Assembly (NCBI RefSeq): GCF_007993935.1 | Contig: NZ_VITY01000004.1 | Span: 613,692 to 677,691, forward strand | Direction: 5' to 3' | DNA length: 64,000 bases | Source of the DNA: Bradyrhizobium macuxiense | GTDB taxonomy: Bacteria > Pseudomonadota > Alphaproteobacteria > Rhizobiales > Xanthobacteraceae | In this document: positions 62,810 through 64,000 of the stretch, in pieces | Position numbering within the stretch: position 1 is the stretch's first letter | Layout of the letters: the number at the start of each line of letters is the position of its first letter | Position numbers and translations under genes: made by a program | Notes under the pieces: model-generated | Told to the model about the DNA's origin: nothing | The model's database searches: none | What the model saw: the letters and a program-made list of their open reading frames with translations, nothing else

Positions 62810-63649
62810 ATGCCGAAACCTCCGCCTCCTTCCGCCAGTCGCGGGCCCGGCCCATCCCCGGTTCTGCAACGCGCCGTGGTCGCTTTGCAGATGGGGCAGG
62901 TCGTCGAAGCCGAACGGCTGGCGGCGGAGGTCTTGAAGGCAAACCGGACCGATGTCGGCGCGGCCTCGATCCTGGCGCGGGCCCTGATGATGCAGAACCG
63001 CAACGAGGAGGCGATCGCGCCGCTCGAGCGTGCCACGCGCCGTGTCGAGGATCCCGGCCTCGAGACCTTGCTCGGCGCGGCGCTCGGCGGTGCCGGTCGC
63101 CGCAACGAGGCGATCGATGTGCTGCGGCGGACCACCGCGCGGCGGCCACCCTATCTGCCCGCATTTCAGGCGCTGGCAGGGCAATTGCACGCGGACGGCC
63201 GCATCGACGATGCGGTTGCCGTCCTTGAGAGCGCGCTGGCGCTCGCGCCCGGCAGCCTCGAGTTTCAGCTCCTGCTCGCGCAGCTGCTGCCCCAGCGCAA
63301 CGAGCGCGGCCGCGCGCGCGAGATTCTGGAAAGACTGCGCGTTGCGGCGCCGGGACATCCCGATGTTCTGGCTGCGCTTGCGCGCGTGCTGCTGCTCGAC
63401 GGCGAATATTCGGCTGCGGCGGATCTCTACCGCCAGGTGCTGGCGCAGCGCCCCGACGATCCCCTGACGCGCACCAGCTTCTCCGCCGCTCTTCTGGAAA
63501 TGGGCGATCGCGCCGGCGGCGAGGCCAATCTGCGTCTGGCGCTGCGCGGCCGGCCGCAAATGATCGGCCGCACCACGTCAGCGCTTACCATGGCATCGCA
63601 TGGCCGCTTCTTCTTCCGTCCCAGCGGGTTCAAGAAGTTTCTGAGCTAG
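62810..63649 (+). CDS. TPR-repeat protein
   Basis: About 279 residues (ATG 62810; ATG 62771 is a possible alternative and the frame is open further upstream). After a Pro-rich N-terminus come six to seven TPR units, e.g. LERATRRVEDPGLETLLGAA, AVAVLESALALAPGSLEFQ and AADLYRQVLAQRPDDPLTR. The C-terminus is Arg/Phe-rich. Role perhaps as an adaptor of the neighbouring glycan genes; nothing specific. Confidence 0.8.
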   Translation: MPKPPPPSASRGPGPSPVLQRAVVALQMGQVVEAERLAAEVLKANRTDVGAASILARALMMQNRNEEAIAPLERATRRVEDPGLETLLGAALGGAGRRNEAIDVLRRTTARRPPYLPAFQALAGQLHADGRIDDAVAVLESALALAPGSLEFQLLLAQLLPQRNERGRAREILERLRVAAPGHPDVLAALARVLLLDGEYSAAADLYRQVLAQRPDDPLTRTSFSAALLEMGDRAGGEANLRLALRGRPQMIGRTTSALTMASHGRFFFRPSGFKKFLS

Positions 63650-63677
63650 GCGATTTCTGTCGCTGGTGCACAGAATC

Positions 63678-63760
63678 GTAGGATGGGTGGAGCGAAGCGA
63701 TACCCATCAGCCGTGCCGCGTGGTGAGACGATGGGTTTCGCTGCGCTCTACCCATCCTAC
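63678..63760. repeat. Intergenic palindromic repeat, family B variant
   Basis: GTAGGATGGGTGGAGCGAAG at the left and CGCTGCGCTCTACCCATCCT at the right. Same architecture as the family B repeats but with a changed arm sequence. Confidence 0.75.
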
Positions 63761-63809
63761 ACGACTAGCGCGGTTTCGAGTGAGGTGGACTGCCGCGCCA
63801 CAAACTCGC

Positions 63810-63920
63810 CGTCGTCCCTGCGCAAGCAGGGACCCATAACCACCGATGCCGCTTGTTGTGCCGATGCTGGAACGACGAGTCCCATCAACAGCATCTGCTG
63901 CGGCGTATGGGTCCCTGTGT
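63810..63920. repeat. Intergenic palindromic repeat, family A, degenerate
   Basis: Left end GTCGTCCCTGCGCAAGCAGG with GGGACCCATAACCACCG; right end only TATGGGTCCCTG. A decayed copy of the family A element. Confidence 0.6.
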
Positions 63921-64000
63921 CTGGATTGTCTGTCATGATGGGGTGGGCGGGAAGCCGTTGGGTCCTTGGCGCTTGACGCCGTGAGCCGGCTCGGTCTCCC

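Larger units (their letters stand above)
63650..64000. other. Repeat-rich right end of the window
   Basis: About 350 bases with no gene: a family B-like inverted repeat (63678-63760) and a decayed family A element (63810-63920). The window ends in non-coding sequence. Confidence 0.55.

Overview
The window looks like a piece of chromosome from a GC-rich alphaproteobacterium of the order Hyphomicrobiales, most likely Bradyrhizobium or a close relative. This rests on the very high GC with strong third-position bias, on typical gene families (FdxA, a Lys/Ala-tailed CarD, RegBA beside cyoABCD, many acyl-CoA genes and orphan periplasmic binding proteins), and on several families of intergenic palindromic repeats. 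No phage, transposase, plasmid or CRISPR genes were seen, and the sequence reads as ordinary chromosome with accessory catabolic islands.

Layout. 0.1-9.6 kb: a TetR regulator divergent from a small protein with two palindromic operators between them; a large LplT/PlsC/acyl-ACP synthetase fusion; a SnoaL-flavin monooxygenase fusion followed by an alpha/beta hydrolase; and an ABC-type binding protein. 10-21.6 kb: housekeeping and envelope genes, comprising an RDD membrane protein fused to a ClpP-like domain, rpmB, a DUF3108 protein, a SUV3-like RNA helicase with an S4-domain protein behind it, fdxA, carD and two small membrane proteins. 21.9-30.4 kb: a tightly coupled minus-strand respiratory operon, cyoABCD-SURF1-regB-regA (quinol oxidase, its assembly factor and a redox-sensing two-component system), divergent from an MFS transporter across a perfect palindrome.

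30.5-34.5 kb: an outer-membrane-like protein, a small cytochrome c, an M48 metalloprotease with LysM, and a secreted nuclease. 34.6-50.1 kb: a catabolic region for an unidentified carboxylic acid. It holds two paralogous orphan binding proteins, ADP-forming and AMP-forming acyl-CoA synthetases, two enoyl-CoA hydratase-like proteins, an adjacent pair of acyl-CoA dehydrogenases that probably act as a heteromer, an old-yellow-enzyme reductase, an IclR regulator, a lactonase-like metallohydrolase, an SDR and a VOC protein. 50.2-55.1 kb: small stress and envelope proteins (GlsB/YeaQ, YidB), a ketopantoate reductase family member preceded by a 13-bp tandem repeat, a CAP-domain protein and a LuxR-type regulator. 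55.2-57.4 kb: a TetR regulator divergent from a Baeyer-Villiger-type monooxygenase with a 10-bp-arm operator between them.

57.5-64 kb: tRNA-Arg(CCT), then a compact operon resembling the mycobacterial decaprenylphosphoryl-arabinose pathway and the Azorhizobium noe genes: a UbiA prenyltransferase with a degenerate HAD domain, DprE1-like, DprE2-like, a convergent GT87-like polytopic glycosyltransferase and a TPR protein. This locus is the most distinctive system here. It suggests that the cell makes a lipid-linked D-arabinose donor for an unknown glycan, and the DprE1 homologue has Thr where the benzothiazinone-reactive Cys would be.

Genes were called by reading the translations and motifs by eye. 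No database search was run, so family names are recognition-based and start codons were chosen from Shine-Dalgarno spacing, gene overlaps and operator positions.
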